This document shows, one piece after another, positions 24,658 to 33,299 of a DNA stretch of 64,000 nt (position 1 is its first letter; the number at the start of each line of letters is the position of its first letter). The notes under the pieces are model-generated. The model searched no databases. It was given only the letters and a program-made list of their open reading frames with translations, and had not been told where the DNA came from. The DNA comes from Caballeronia sp. NK8 (GTDB lineage Bacteria; Pseudomonadota; Gammaproteobacteria; Burkholderiales; Burkholderiaceae): contig NZ_AP024323.1 in assembly GCF_018408855.1 (NCBI RefSeq), positions 744,001-808,000 of the forward strand, given 5' to 3'. A program made the translations under genes and the position numbers.

Positions 24658-25656
24658 TCAAAGATCGAGCACGAGCAGTTTGCTCGTTGCGCGCGATACA
24701 CATGCGGTCAGATATTCCGTCTTCTCGTCGTCGCTCAGAATGCAGTCATTGTGCTCGACTTCTCCTTCCAGATAGCGCACCTTGCAGGTCCCGCACAAGC
24801 CCGCGCAGCACGACGTCTCCAATGCCACACCCGCTTCGGCGAGCGCATCGGCAATGCTGCTCTCTTTCGCGACTTCGATCTCCCGCCCCGTGCTGGCAAT
24901 GCGAACGATGAAACTATCGAGCGCATCGTTGGCCGCCTGCTCGTCGGGGCTGCGCTCGGGCGCCTTGAAATGCTCGAAATGCACCGTGCCCGAAGGCCAA
25001 TGCTGCGCCGCCTCGGCGCATGACTTCATGAATCCGCCTGGCCCGCAATAGTAGACGTGTTCGCCTTCGCCCGGGACATGAAGCAAATCGCGAAGATCGA
25101 GACCCGCCGATGGATCGCCGTTATCGAAATGAAAATGCAGGCGTCCGCTTGCGCGCATCGGCTCGAATTCCTCGGCGAACGCGGCACAACGCGCATCTTT
25201 CGCGCAGTAATGCATTTTGTAGTCGATGCCCGCATCGTCGAGTTCGTGCGCCATGGCTTTCAATGGCGTAACGCCGATGCCGCCCGCGATCAGCAGCACG
25301 CGGCGCGCTCCGTCGACGAGACGAAAGTTATTGCGCGGACGGCTGACCCGCACGATGTCCTGCACGCGCAATTGCTCGTGAAGCGCTTTCGATCCGCCAC
25401 GCCCGCGCTCATCGCGCAATACCGCGATCACATAGCGATGACGTTCGCGCGGCGCGTTGCTGATCGAATACTGCCGCACGACCCCGCCCGCGAGATGAAT
25501 GTCGATATGCGCGCCCGCCGTGAAAGGCGGCAAGTCCGCGCCTTCGGGATCGACGAGTTCGTATGAATTGATGCCCCGGCCTTCGAACCGGACCTGACGC
25601 ACCAGCAGATTCAAAGTCTGCTCCTGCGCCTGCGTTGAGATGGGTTGCGTTGACAT
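24658..25656 (-). CDS. PDR/VanB-family oxidoreductase (Rieske oxygenase reductase)
   Basis: The 332-residue paralogue of the 252-1220 gene has the same three-part layout: FMN site RQYS, NAD motif GGIGVTPL, CGP before the third domain and a C-terminal [2Fe-2S] with CCAGLCGTC plus a later Cys (DC). It feeds electrons from NADH to the Rieske oxygenase encoded 68 bp upstream on the same strand. GAGGAAAGG precedes the ATG. Confidence 0.83.
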   Translation of the reverse strand: MSTQPISTQAQEQTLNLLVRQVRFEGRGINSYELVDPEGADLPPFTAGAHIDIHLAGGVVRQYSISNAPRERHRYVIAVLRDERGRGGSKALHEQLRVQDIVRVSRPRNNFRLVDGARRVLLIAGGIGVTPLKAMAHELDDAGIDYKMHYCAKDARCAAFAEEFEPMRASGRLHFHFDNGDPSAGLDLRDLLHVPGEGEHVYYCGPGGFMKSCAEAAQHWPSGTVHFEHFKAPERSPDEQAANDALDSFIVRIASTGREIEVAKESSIADALAEAGVALETSCCAGLCGTCKVRYLEGEVEHNDCILSDDEKTEYLTACVSRATSKLLVLDL

Positions 25657-25724
25657 GGTCGCCTTTCCTCGAATCGATGCGTCGATATCGCGAGAGCGCG
25701 CGATGCGCCCTCGCGTTTGCGGCC

Positions 25725-27269
25725 TTACTGTTTCATCGACTGTTCGAGAGCCTCGAAGCGCTCACGCACGAATGCGGTGCGCGCCTCGCCCTTCAGCGTC
25801 TCGCTCTCGGCGAGGATCGCAACGATCTGCTTGGTCACCTTGCGGCGCCGCACCACTTCTTCTTCGACGGTGGCGCCCTGCGGGATTTCGAACACGTTGC
25901 CCGAGCAGAAGCTGTTCGGCGCGCCCGCATTTTCGCGGAACCATTCCGCGAAGTTTTGCGCGGATGCGGCCGGGTTCGAACCGCGCAACGCATCGCGCAG
26001 CATCTTGCGAAACAGGAACACGCCCGCATCGAACTTGGTCGGATTTTCGAGCGAATGCACCGCGATCGGACGCTGACTGATGATCGCTTCGTAGTCGCCC
26101 GGTGCGTACTGCGCCTGCTTGTAGTTTGCGCGCTCGCGATGATTCGCCGGAATCGGCACGATATCCTCGATCGTGTAATCACCGAAGCGCTCGGGACGGC
26201 GCATCGCGACCTGGCCGTCGAGAAAGTCGATCGACTCATAGCCCACCAGTTCTTTCTTGCCGACGCCGCGCGTGTCGATACCAGGCCCCATCACACGCCA
26301 GCCGATCATCTTGCTGTTCTCGTCATCGACGGGCACGGTCCAGCGAATGATATGGAAGCGGCTGAAAAGCTTCTTGTTCGAGCCATCTTCCGACGTGTAC
26401 GCGTGCAGGCTCAGATTCGGCAGCACCTGATGCTGCACGCGCACGAACAGCCGATCCTTGTTGACGCGACGCGCGCCCGCGCACGCGAGACTGCGGCCTT
26501 GCTGAACCGGCTGGAAGTGCATGTCGGGCGCCACCTCCATCGATGCCGCGCCGACTTCATCGAAGGTCGTCCCCTGAAACTGGCCCTTCACGACGTTCTT
26601 CGCGGCATGCAGCGCGGTCGGATGGAAGTTGTCCGCCGCATTGTCCTGTACCTGCAGCCAGTTGCAATGCTGGAAGTTGCTGTAGGCGACCAGTTCGTCG
26701 CCGGGCAAGACCGTGTAATCGCCTTCCCATTCCGGGAAAGGCGGCTCGTTCTCGGGCGGTCCCATGTACGCGAACACGAGACCGTGGCGCTCGACCGCTT
26801 TATACGCGCCCTGACGAATGGAACAGGCGTACTTCTCGGCCTCTTTCTCCTCGCCTTGCGGAAAAGGCACGTGCAGGCACGCGCCATCCACATCGAACAC
26901 CATGCCGTGATAGCAGCACATGATGCCGCGTTCCTGAATCGCGCCATATTCCAGCGACGCGCCGCGATGCGCGCAATGGGCATGCAGCAGGCCCACGCGG
27001 CCGCTGCCGTCCCGGAACGCCACCAGTTCTTCGTTGAGGATCTTGAGATAGCGCGGCGTGTCGGTCAGTTCGATCGACATGCAGACCGGATGCCAGAACG
27101 CGCGCATGTACTCGCCCATCGGCGTGCCCGGTCCGGTCTCGGTGAGTTCCGGATCGTGGCCAGGCACCTTGTTCACGTAGTAACCGCCATACGGCACCAG
27201 TTTCTTGACCGTGGCGGCTGCGCCGCCGCTGCTCTTCTGCCCTTCCAGCTTGTCCGATTTGATGGTCAT
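25725..27269 (-). CDS. Rieske oxygenase, phthalate-dioxygenase class
   Basis: The 514-residue single-component oxygenase has Rieske ligands in CAHRG and CCYHG. The mononuclear iron motif is DNFHPTALH (Asp, His, His), preceded by QVQDNAA. The N-terminal GGYYVNKVPGHDPELTETGPGTPMGEYMRAFWHPV matches the large phthalate 4,5-dioxygenase-like class, which has no beta subunit and uses a PDR reductase; that reductase is the next gene. The substrate is probably an aromatic acid, ether or similar and cannot be read from sequence. It is divergent from a GntR regulator. Confidence 0.8.
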   Translation of the reverse strand: MTIKSDKLEGQKSSGGAAATVKKLVPYGGYYVNKVPGHDPELTETGPGTPMGEYMRAFWHPVCMSIELTDTPRYLKILNEELVAFRDGSGRVGLLHAHCAHRGASLEYGAIQERGIMCCYHGMVFDVDGACLHVPFPQGEEKEAEKYACSIRQGAYKAVERHGLVFAYMGPPENEPPFPEWEGDYTVLPGDELVAYSNFQHCNWLQVQDNAADNFHPTALHAAKNVVKGQFQGTTFDEVGAASMEVAPDMHFQPVQQGRSLACAGARRVNKDRLFVRVQHQVLPNLSLHAYTSEDGSNKKLFSRFHIIRWTVPVDDENSKMIGWRVMGPGIDTRGVGKKELVGYESIDFLDGQVAMRRPERFGDYTIEDIVPIPANHRERANYKQAQYAPGDYEAIISQRPIAVHSLENPTKFDAGVFLFRKMLRDALRGSNPAASAQNFAEWFRENAGAPNSFCSGNVFEIPQGATVEEEVVRRRKVTKQIVAILAESETLKGEARTAFVRERFEALEQSMKQ

Positions 27270-27342
27270 GGAAATCCTGTCTTGAGTGGGGTTGAGATTG
27301 ATTGATGCCTGAGAACCGAATTCCGGTTACCGAACTCCGAAC

Positions 27343-27356
27343 TCTGTATACAAAGA
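27343..27356 (+). promoter_or_regulatory. Candidate GntR operator 1
   Basis: TCTGTATACAAAGA, with the perfect 8-bp palindrome TGTATACA at 27345-27352, lies in the Rieske/GntR divergent promoter, 74 bp before the oxygenase start. It matches site 2 at 12 of 14 positions. FCD-type GntR proteins bind such short TGTATACA-like palindromes. Confidence 0.6.
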
Positions 27357-27462
27357 TTAGCGATGAGCAGACGCCCTGTCTCTATGGGTAAACGCGAGTC
27401 GGTTCAGGCATGAAATAGCGCGCGTTGACGCGCGGCACCGCCGCCCTGTAACCTTGCCGTAT

Positions 27463-27476
27463 TCTGTATCCAGAGA
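27463..27476 (+). promoter_or_regulatory. Candidate GntR operator 2
   Basis: TCTGTATCCAGAGA, a second copy 120 bp from site 1 in the same orientation, lies 14 bp before the GntR start. That position would block its own transcription or translation. The pair suggests looping or dual control of both promoters. Confidence 0.6.
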
Positions 27477-27490
27477 TCACGGTCGAAATC

Positions 27491-28183
27491 ATGCCCGCCA
27501 AACTTCTCAAGCTTCAGGCCCGCACGGACTACGTGGACGAGGTCTACAAGGTACTCCTCGACGCCATCAGCTCGGGTTCGCTCGCGCCCGGCACGCGCAT
27601 CACGCAGGAAGAGATTGCCGAGCAGCTCGCCGTGTCGCGCTCTCCCGTGTTGCAGGCACTGCGCCTGTTGAAGAAAGACGGCCTCGTGATCGATGCGCCC
27701 GGACGCGGTTTGCTCGTCACGCCGCTCGATCCCGCATGGATCAGTCATCTCTATGAGATTCGCGGCGCGCTCGACTCGCTCGCCGCGCGCCTTGCCGCAG
27801 AACGTGGCGCGAAGATCGACAAGACGCTCATCACCAATGGCCGCCGCGCGTCCAAGAGCGACGACGTCAAAGCGATGATCGACGCCGACATGGCCTTCCA
27901 TAACGCTATCTACGCGGCATCAGGCAATCCCCTGATCGCCGAGACCGCGCAGACGCACTGGGTGCATCTGCGCCGCGTGATGGGCGCGGTGCTGCAGGCA
28001 TCGGGACAACGCAAATCGATCTGGGACGAGCACGCGGCCATCGCGACGGCGATATCCGAAGGCGATGGCCAGCGCGCCGCCGAGCTTACCGACCTTCACA
28101 CCGCGAACGCACGCAAGAATCTCGTCGAGCGGCTCGGCCTCGTGTTGAGCGAGCAACGCGAGCGGAACGCGCAAGCCACGTGA
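27491..28183 (+). CDS. GntR-family (FCD) regulator of the Rieske oxygenase operon
   Basis: The 230-residue protein has an N-terminal winged helix (YVDEVYKVLLDAISSGSLAPGTRITQEEIAEQLAVSRSPVLQAL) and a C-terminal all-helical FCD effector domain with metal-binding-type residues (DADMAFHNAIYAASGNPLI, and H in DEHAAIATAI). It most likely represses the divergent oxygenase-reductase operon until its substrate or product is present. Two matching operator candidates flank the intergenic region. It ends before a bidirectional hairpin at 28216-28237. Confidence 0.83.
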   Translation: MPAKLLKLQARTDYVDEVYKVLLDAISSGSLAPGTRITQEEIAEQLAVSRSPVLQALRLLKKDGLVIDAPGRGLLVTPLDPAWISHLYEIRGALDSLAARLAAERGAKIDKTLITNGRRASKSDDVKAMIDADMAFHNAIYAASGNPLIAETAQTHWVHLRRVMGAVLQASGQRKSIWDEHAAIATAISEGDGQRAAELTDLHTANARKNLVERLGLVLSEQRERNAQAT

Positions 28184-28215
28184 CGCTGGCCATGAAGCGC
28201 TCCGAACATCGACGC

Positions 28216-28237
28216 GAAAAACCCCGCTTTTGCGGGG
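28216..28237. terminator. Terminator between gntR and the MFS gene
   Basis: CCCCGC (28222-28227) and GCGGGG (28232-28237) form a 6-bp GC stem with a TTTT loop. GAAAAA lies on the left, so the minus-strand transcript has the better T-tail. It serves the convergent MFS gene and probably gntR. Confidence 0.7.
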
Positions 28238-28260
28238 CGTTCCGTTACGACGCGCGCCGG

Positions 28261-29574
28261 TCAATCGTCGCGCCGCCGGCTGTTCACGAGCGAGGCAGGC
28301 ACGGTGAACACCAGCAGGCTGCCGATCACGCAGCTCACCGCGAGTCCCAGCACACCGTTGCCGGTCGAGCCCGAATGCGTCTGGATCACGCCGATGAGCC
28401 ACGGACTCACGACCCCGGAAATGCTGCCCACGGAATTCGCCAGCGCGAGGCCCGCGGCCGCCGCGCCGCCGCTGAGAATCGCGGGCGGCAGCACCCAGAA
28501 CTGCGAGATGGTCGTCACGACGCCCATCGTCGCGAGCGTGAGGCCGATCATGCCGAACAGCGTCGAATGCGCGAAGGCCACGCTCATGTACAGCCCGATC
28601 GCCCCGACGATGCCCGCACCCGCCAGATGCCAGCGACGCTCGCCACGCTTGTCCGAGCTATGACCCACCACGAGCATCGCGATCGCGCCGGCTGCATACG
28701 GAATCGCCGAAAGCAGACCGATGTTGAGCGTATCGGTTACGCCGCTCGCCTTCACGAGCGTCGGCAGCCAGAAGCTCACGCCGTAGAGGCCCATCGTGAA
28801 GAAGAAGTACGTCACGGAGAGCAAGAGTACCTTCGGGTGCAGCAGGCCGTCTCGCACGGAATGCAGCGCATGGGCCGGCTTTTCGTCGCGCAGATTGGCT
28901 TCGAGCATGGCCTTTTGCGAATCGCTGAGCCACTTCGCATCGGCGACCTTGTCGTCGAGATAGAAGAACGCCACGACGCCGAAGATCGCCGTCGGAATGC
29001 CTTCGAGCAGAAAGAGCCATTGCCATCCCGTGATGCCGTGTGCGCCGCTCATGTGCGTCATGATCCAGCCGGACAACGGGCCGCCGACCACGCCGGACAT
29101 CGGAATGCCCGTCATGAACAGCGCGGTGACCTTGCTTCTGCGCGAAGCGGGAAACCAGTACGTGAGATAGAGCAGGATCGCGGGAATGAAGCCCGCCTCG
29201 GCCACGCCGAGCAGAAAGCGCATGACGTAGAAGCTCGTCGGCGTGGTGACGAACATCATCGCGGCGGATATGAGGCCCCACGTCACCATGATGCGAGCGA
29301 TCCAGCGTCGCGCGCCCACGCGCAGCAAGATGAGGTTGCTTGGAACTTCGAACAACAGATAACCGATAAAGAACACGCCCGCCCCGGCGCCGTAGACGGC
29401 TTCGCTGAAATGCAGGTCGTTGAGCATCTGCAACTTCGCGAAACTCACGTTGATGCGATCGAGATACGCGCAGAGATAGCACACGAAGAGAAATGGCAGC
29501 AGACGCCATGTCACCTTCGCATACGTGGACGACTCGTCGCCCGCCAGATAGGCAACCGGACTGTGGGAACTCAT
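28261..29574 (-). CDS. MFS transporter (ACS family) of the second aromatic module
   Basis: The 437-residue 12-helix permease has the same ACS signatures as the 13776-15116 transporter (RLLPFLFVCYLCAYLDRINVSFAKL, FFIGYLLFEVPSN, GVAEAGFIPA). It probably imports the anionic substrate of the nearby Rieske oxygenase. ATG 29574 follows CAGGAGA. The frame stays open upstream, but that extension overlaps the LysR gene. It is divergent from the LysR at 29695. Confidence 0.78.
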   Translation of the reverse strand: MSSHSPVAYLAGDESSTYAKVTWRLLPFLFVCYLCAYLDRINVSFAKLQMLNDLHFSEAVYGAGAGVFFIGYLLFEVPSNLILLRVGARRWIARIMVTWGLISAAMMFVTTPTSFYVMRFLLGVAEAGFIPAILLYLTYWFPASRRSKVTALFMTGIPMSGVVGGPLSGWIMTHMSGAHGITGWQWLFLLEGIPTAIFGVVAFFYLDDKVADAKWLSDSQKAMLEANLRDEKPAHALHSVRDGLLHPKVLLLSVTYFFFTMGLYGVSFWLPTLVKASGVTDTLNIGLLSAIPYAAGAIAMLVVGHSSDKRGERRWHLAGAGIVGAIGLYMSVAFAHSTLFGMIGLTLATMGVVTTISQFWVLPPAILSGGAAAAGLALANSVGSISGVVSPWLIGVIQTHSGSTGNGVLGLAVSCVIGSLLVFTVPASLVNSRRRDD

Positions 29575-29648
29575 GTTTTGTCTCCTGGTTATGTGATGCG
29601 TCTTGACGGTTCCCATGTTCGTCACCCGCACCACGAAAGACAAACGAT

Positions 29649-29673
29649 GCCTGTTCATAGAACCATGACAGGC
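29649..29673 (+). promoter_or_regulatory. Candidate LysR operator
   Basis: GCCTGT (29649-29654) and ACAGGC (29668-29673) form a 6+6 inverted repeat with a 13-bp spacer in the MFS/LysR divergent region. The flanks extend the symmetry (TCAT and ATG). Spacing and position suit a LysR site controlling both genes. Confidence 0.45.
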
Positions 29674-29694
29674 GCTCATGCATAAGGTATTTCC

Positions 29695-30612
29695 ATGAGG
29701 CGCATCCCGAACTTCGTTCTCCTTCGCGCATTCGAAGCGGCTGCGCGACTGGAAAGCTTCACGCTTGCCGCGAGCGAGTTGCATCTCACGCAATCGGCGA
29801 TCAGCCATCAGGTGAAAGAGCTCGAGCAATATTTCGGCAGACCGCTTTTTCATCGGCGCAACCGGCGCGTGGAGGCGACCTCCGAAGGCCGGCGCCTGCA
29901 TGAAAGTCTGGGACGTGTGTTCGATGTGATCGAAGCCGCGTGTGCCGAAGTGACGCTGGATCCGCTGGCGCAAGTGCTCGCGGTTCACTGCGCGCCGAGT
30001 TTCGCGGCAAAATGGCTCGGGCCGCGCCTGCCCGAATTCATGCAGGCCTATCCGAACGTGACGATTCGCCTGTCCTCGGATGCGGAACCTGCCGATCTCT
30101 TGCGCGCACGCGAAGTGGATGTCGCAATTTCATATGGTTTCGCGCATGAACGCCCGGGCGTCGTCACGCGTGCATTGGGTACGGAGCGCATCATCGCGAT
30201 GTGCTCGCCGTCGCTGTTGCGCGAAGGCGTGCCGATCGCGGAACAGATCGCCGGCATGACCCTGATCGACTCGCAATTGAGCCGCGTGACGTGGCCGGGC
30301 TGGTTTGCGCTCAACGGACTGGACATGCCGCACGGTCCGCGCCCTTCTTTCGACCGGGCAGCGCTCGCCATCTCGGCGGCGGTGGATGGCATGGGCGTCG
30401 CGCTGGAAACGACGCGCCTCGCCGAGCGCGAACTCGCGCGCGGCGATCTGATCGAGCTTGGCGCGGGCGTATTCGCGCCGCTCGCGCGGGAGACGCACTT
30501 TCTCTCTTATCGCGAGAATGAACGCAATGTCGAACGAGTGAAATGCTTTTGCGACTGGGTACTCGCCAAGGCCGGCCTCGAACAGACGGACGAGGCCGAA
30601 GCCAGGGTCTGA
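29695..30612 (+). CDS. LysR-family regulator (GcvA-like)
   Basis: The 305-residue protein opens with IPNFVLLRAFEAAARLESFTLAASELHLTQSAISHQVKELE, typical of the GcvA subgroup, and ends with a LysR effector domain. AAGG precedes the ATG. It is divergent from the MFS gene with an inverted-repeat site in between, so control of the transporter is likely. It is convergent with the next small gene; only one base separates the two stops. Confidence 0.75.
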   Translation: MRRIPNFVLLRAFEAAARLESFTLAASELHLTQSAISHQVKELEQYFGRPLFHRRNRRVEATSEGRRLHESLGRVFDVIEAACAEVTLDPLAQVLAVHCAPSFAAKWLGPRLPEFMQAYPNVTIRLSSDAEPADLLRAREVDVAISYGFAHERPGVVTRALGTERIIAMCSPSLLREGVPIAEQIAGMTLIDSQLSRVTWPGWFALNGLDMPHGPRPSFDRAALAISAAVDGMGVALETTRLAERELARGDLIELGAGVFAPLARETHFLSYRENERNVERVKCFCDWVLAKAGLEQTDEAEARV

Positions 30613-30613
30613 T

Positions 30614-31009
30614 TCAAGCTGCCTGTCGCGCCCTTTCCTCGCCGACGATGCGCGCATGAGCATACACGCGATCGCGTTCGCGCGCGACGAGCGTGCGCTT
30701 GCCCGCGAGCGTCTGTCGATGGTATCTGGGATCACCCATCTGCATCACGTATTCGCCGTGACGGTGCCGCAGATAGCGCTGGAAGAATTCCACGCCGGGC
30801 AGGCCGCTGTCGAGCGCCATGAGTACGCCGTAGTCGATGTCGCGCACATCGGCGAGCGTTCCGATTGCGGATTCGAGCGCAGCATAACGCTGCGGCAACG
30901 GCACGCCTTTATCGCACAGCGCATGAAAGCGCTGATAGGTCAGCACTTGTCCGTGCGATGCACATCGCCATAACGCTTTCGCCAGCCGTTGACTGAGTTC
31001 CGTTTCCAC
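30614..31009 (-). CDS. Conserved-looking small protein of unknown function
   Basis: A 131-residue product starts at GTG 31009, behind a strong GGGAGG site. It is soluble and has no signal peptide. It is mostly helical by eye: LSQRLAKALWRCASHGQVLTYQ, LCDKGVPLPQRYAALESAIGTLA, then a basic tail (YHRQTLAGKRTLVARERDRVYAHARI). I do not recognise the family. The ribosome site and the tight convergent spacing to the LysR gene support a real gene. Confidence 0.6.
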   Translation of the reverse strand: METELSQRLAKALWRCASHGQVLTYQRFHALCDKGVPLPQRYAALESAIGTLADVRDIDYGVLMALDSGLPGVEFFQRYLRHRHGEYVMQMGDPRYHRQTLAGKRTLVARERDRVYAHARIVGEERARQAA

Positions 31010-31772
31010 GTTTCCTCCCGCAATGATGCGGATCGTATGCGTGCGACATTCCACCGTCGTTCGATAATGAACGACAGCAGCCGTTAGACTGGAAATCACC
31101 TGCAACGCCAAGAGGGATGCGCGAATCGCGCGATTGCGTTATGTCGTCTTGTACGCATCAGGTAGAAACCCGTTGCGTCAAAGCGTGAAACGCCAAAGCA
31201 AACTGTATTCGAATACTGGCCGAGTGCACCTTATTAACCGCAGTGCTTTTTAATTTCCCGTCTGGCAAGAAACCAGGCCAATGGCCAACAAAGCGAAATA
31301 CGAAATGCGTTGAACGTCGAAGCTTGCCCGTTCCGGCACGAGGTTACTGATGCACCGTCAGCGCGCGCTTCGCGTCACGGCTGCAACCCGATTACATGCT
31401 AGCAAACATATCGCGGGAAACCAAGAAAAGTTTCCGCATGGAGGAACATCGCGCTTTCATCATCTGGCTGTCATTTTGCGGATTTTCCTTGATGCGCATC
31501 GCCGATGAATACTCCACGCGAATATCCGAAATCGCAAGAAGCATGGGTGAAAAAATGATTAAGACGCTTGATAGCGTGACTGCGCCGTCTTTCGCGCGGC
31601 ACCGACCTTAAGACTGGTTTAAGCAACAGGGACTAAAACGTGTCACAGGAGGCACGCTTCGAACGTCCACGCGGATGGTCAGACCGGGCAACGCCGCACG
31701 CGCATCCCTACCGCGCGACGAGGCGAAGGCGATGACCATCCCATTCAGCCCGGCAGAACGCCGGGCTTTTTT
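31010..31772. other. 763-bp region with no convincing protein gene
   Basis: This segment is more A/T-rich than its neighbours. A 71-codon open frame at 31396-31611 has no ribosome site and no recognisable product. A hairpin (GCGGGAAAC against GTTTCCGC, 31411-31437) and a strong plus-strand terminator (31747-31774) lie in it. No plus-strand gene ends near that terminator, so an untranslated RNA is possible (see findings). Confidence 0.5.
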
Positions 31773-31774
31773 TT
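31747..31774 (+). terminator. Strong intrinsic terminator on the plus strand
   Basis: AGCCCGGC (31747-31754), a five-base loop and GCCGGGCT (31760-31767) form an 8-bp stem that runs into eight T residues (31767-31774). The sense is plus, while the kinase gene that stops at 31773 is on the minus strand. The RNA it ends is unidentified. Confidence 0.8.
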
Positions 31775-33299
31775 ATCCGCGCCGCCCATACGAGTGCGTT
31801 GCGCCGTCGCCGGTCTGCGCGATGGCGGCGGGAAGGTCGAAGCGAAACGTCGTGCCGCCGGCGCCGGCCGTATCGATGAGCCGGATTTGGCTACCGTGCA
31901 ATTGCAGCATGCGCTGCACGATGAGCAAGCCGAGCCCTCCACGATGTGCGCCACCCGATGCGAACGGACGCTGGAAGAGCGCATCGCGCATTGCGGGCGC
32001 AATGCCCGGTCCCGTGTCGCTGATCGTGACCTCGACTCTGTCCGCGTGCTCGCCCGCGTTCGCAAGCGTGACGTTCACCGTGCCATGCGCGGGCGTGTGA
32101 CGTATGGCGTTGTCGAGCAGGTTCGTGAGCACGCGCTCGATCATGCCCACGTCCGCCATCACGGCGACGAGACGCGGCGCGATGTGCGCGTCGAGCCGCA
32201 CGCCGCGCGATTGCGCGGGCAACTCGAACTTCTCGAACACGTCCTGCACGAGATCGGCCAGCGAGAACGGCTCGGCTTCCGCCGCGACCATGCCATGTTC
32301 GAGCTTCGCGAGTTCGAACAGCGACTGCGCGAGATGGCCGACCTTTGCGCTCTGCGCGAGCGCGATCGAAAGATATCGGCGGCGGTCGGCCTCGGGGAGC
32401 GAATCGGCCTTGAGCGAAAGCGTCTCCAGATAGCCGTGCAGCGATGACAGCGGCGTGCGCAGATCATGCGAGATATTGGCGACCATCTCGCGCCGCTCGC
32501 GGTCCTGCTGGCCGAGCGCGCGCCATTGCTCGCCGATGCGCTCGGCCATCTGCGCGAATGCGCTTTCGAGCACGGCGATCTCGTCGCGCTCTTCGCTCTG
32601 GTCGACGTGACGCATCGAGAGCATTGGCGGTTGCACCGGCGCACCGCGCGCGTCGAACTTGCGCATTGCTTCGGTGAGCCGGCGCAAGGGCCGCGTGACG
32701 AGCCCGAACGCGACCACGCCCGCGACGAGGCCGAGCAGCGTGACGAGACCCATCGACGCGAGCGTCGTGCGCAACACCGCGCTCGCCGATGCCTTCGCGG
32801 CCAGCGCATCGTGCTCCTCGCCGAGCAGCACGACATAGACATAACCGAATGGCGGCTTGCCCGGCGCGGCGAGCGGCGCGGCGCTGAAGACCTTGCGGTT
32901 GTCGTCGCTGCGCGGATCGTCACCGAGAATCGGCAAGGGATCGCCGTCGAGAAATTTGCGCACGGGCGCGAGATCGACGTGATCGCGTTTGAGATGGCCG
33001 GCCGGCGCATCGTCGGCGCGAATGCGGCCCGTGCTGTCGAGCAGATAGACCTCGACGCTCGGATTCACCACCATCAACTGACTGAAGAGACGACGCACGG
33101 CGGGCGCATCGATATCGTTCGAATCGGCAAGCGAGTTATCGAGCGCGATATGCGCCGCGAGTCCGCGCGACAGACCTTGAATGACTTCCTTCTCGCGCAG
33201 ATCGCTCGCGCGAATCTGCAACCACGCCGACGCGCCGCAGCATGCGAGCAGCAGCCCGCAGAACACCGCGAAAAGCCGTTGCGAAAGCGTGAGTTTCAC
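31773..33299 (-). CDS. Membrane sensor histidine kinase
   Basis: The 508-residue protein has a first transmembrane segment (9-28), a periplasmic sensor (about 30-180) and a second transmembrane segment (about 182-202). A HAMP-like linker follows (VTRPLRRLTEAM). The HisKA domain has phosphoacceptor His278 (NISHDLRTPLSSLHGYLETL), and the HATPase domain has NLLDNAIRH, DTGPGIA and GGLGLLIV. Its start overlaps the regulator gene stop by four bases. The divergent msrB-dipZ-msrA operon suggests it senses oxidative (for example hypochlorite-type) damage in the envelope; that is inference. The stop codon lies in the T-tract of the opposite-strand terminator. Confidence 0.83.
   Translation of the reverse strand: MKLTLSQRLFAVFCGLLLACCGASAWLQIRASDLREKEVIQGLSRGLAAHIALDNSLADSNDIDAPAVRRLFSQLMVVNPSVEVYLLDSTGRIRADDAPAGHLKRDHVDLAPVRKFLDGDPLPILGDDPRSDDNRKVFSAAPLAAPGKPPFGYVYVVLLGEEHDALAAKASASAVLRTTLASMGLVTLLGLVAGVVAFGLVTRPLRRLTEAMRKFDARGAPVQPPMLSMRHVDQSEERDEIAVLESAFAQMAERIGEQWRALGQQDRERREMVANISHDLRTPLSSLHGYLETLSLKADSLPEADRRRYLSIALAQSAKVGHLAQSLFELAKLEHGMVAAEAEPFSLADLVQDVFEKFELPAQSRGVRLDAHIAPRLVAVMADVGMIERVLTNLLDNAIRHTPAHGTVNVTLANAGEHADRVEVTISDTGPGIAPAMRDALFQRPFASGGAHRGGLGLLIVQRMLQLHGSQIRLIDTAGAGGTTFRFDLPAAIAQTGDGATHSYGRRG

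Noticed and set aside
25635..27305. A 556-codon plus-strand frame antisense to the Rieske oxygenase
   Set aside because: The opposite strand carries all Rieske and iron motifs, and the frame's composition (His/Arg/Ala-rich) is that of an antisense frame.
31396..31611. A 71-codon frame in the AT-rich gap before the orphan terminator
   Set aside because: There is no ribosome site at either possible start and no recognisable sequence. It ends well before the terminator, so the RNA may be noncoding.
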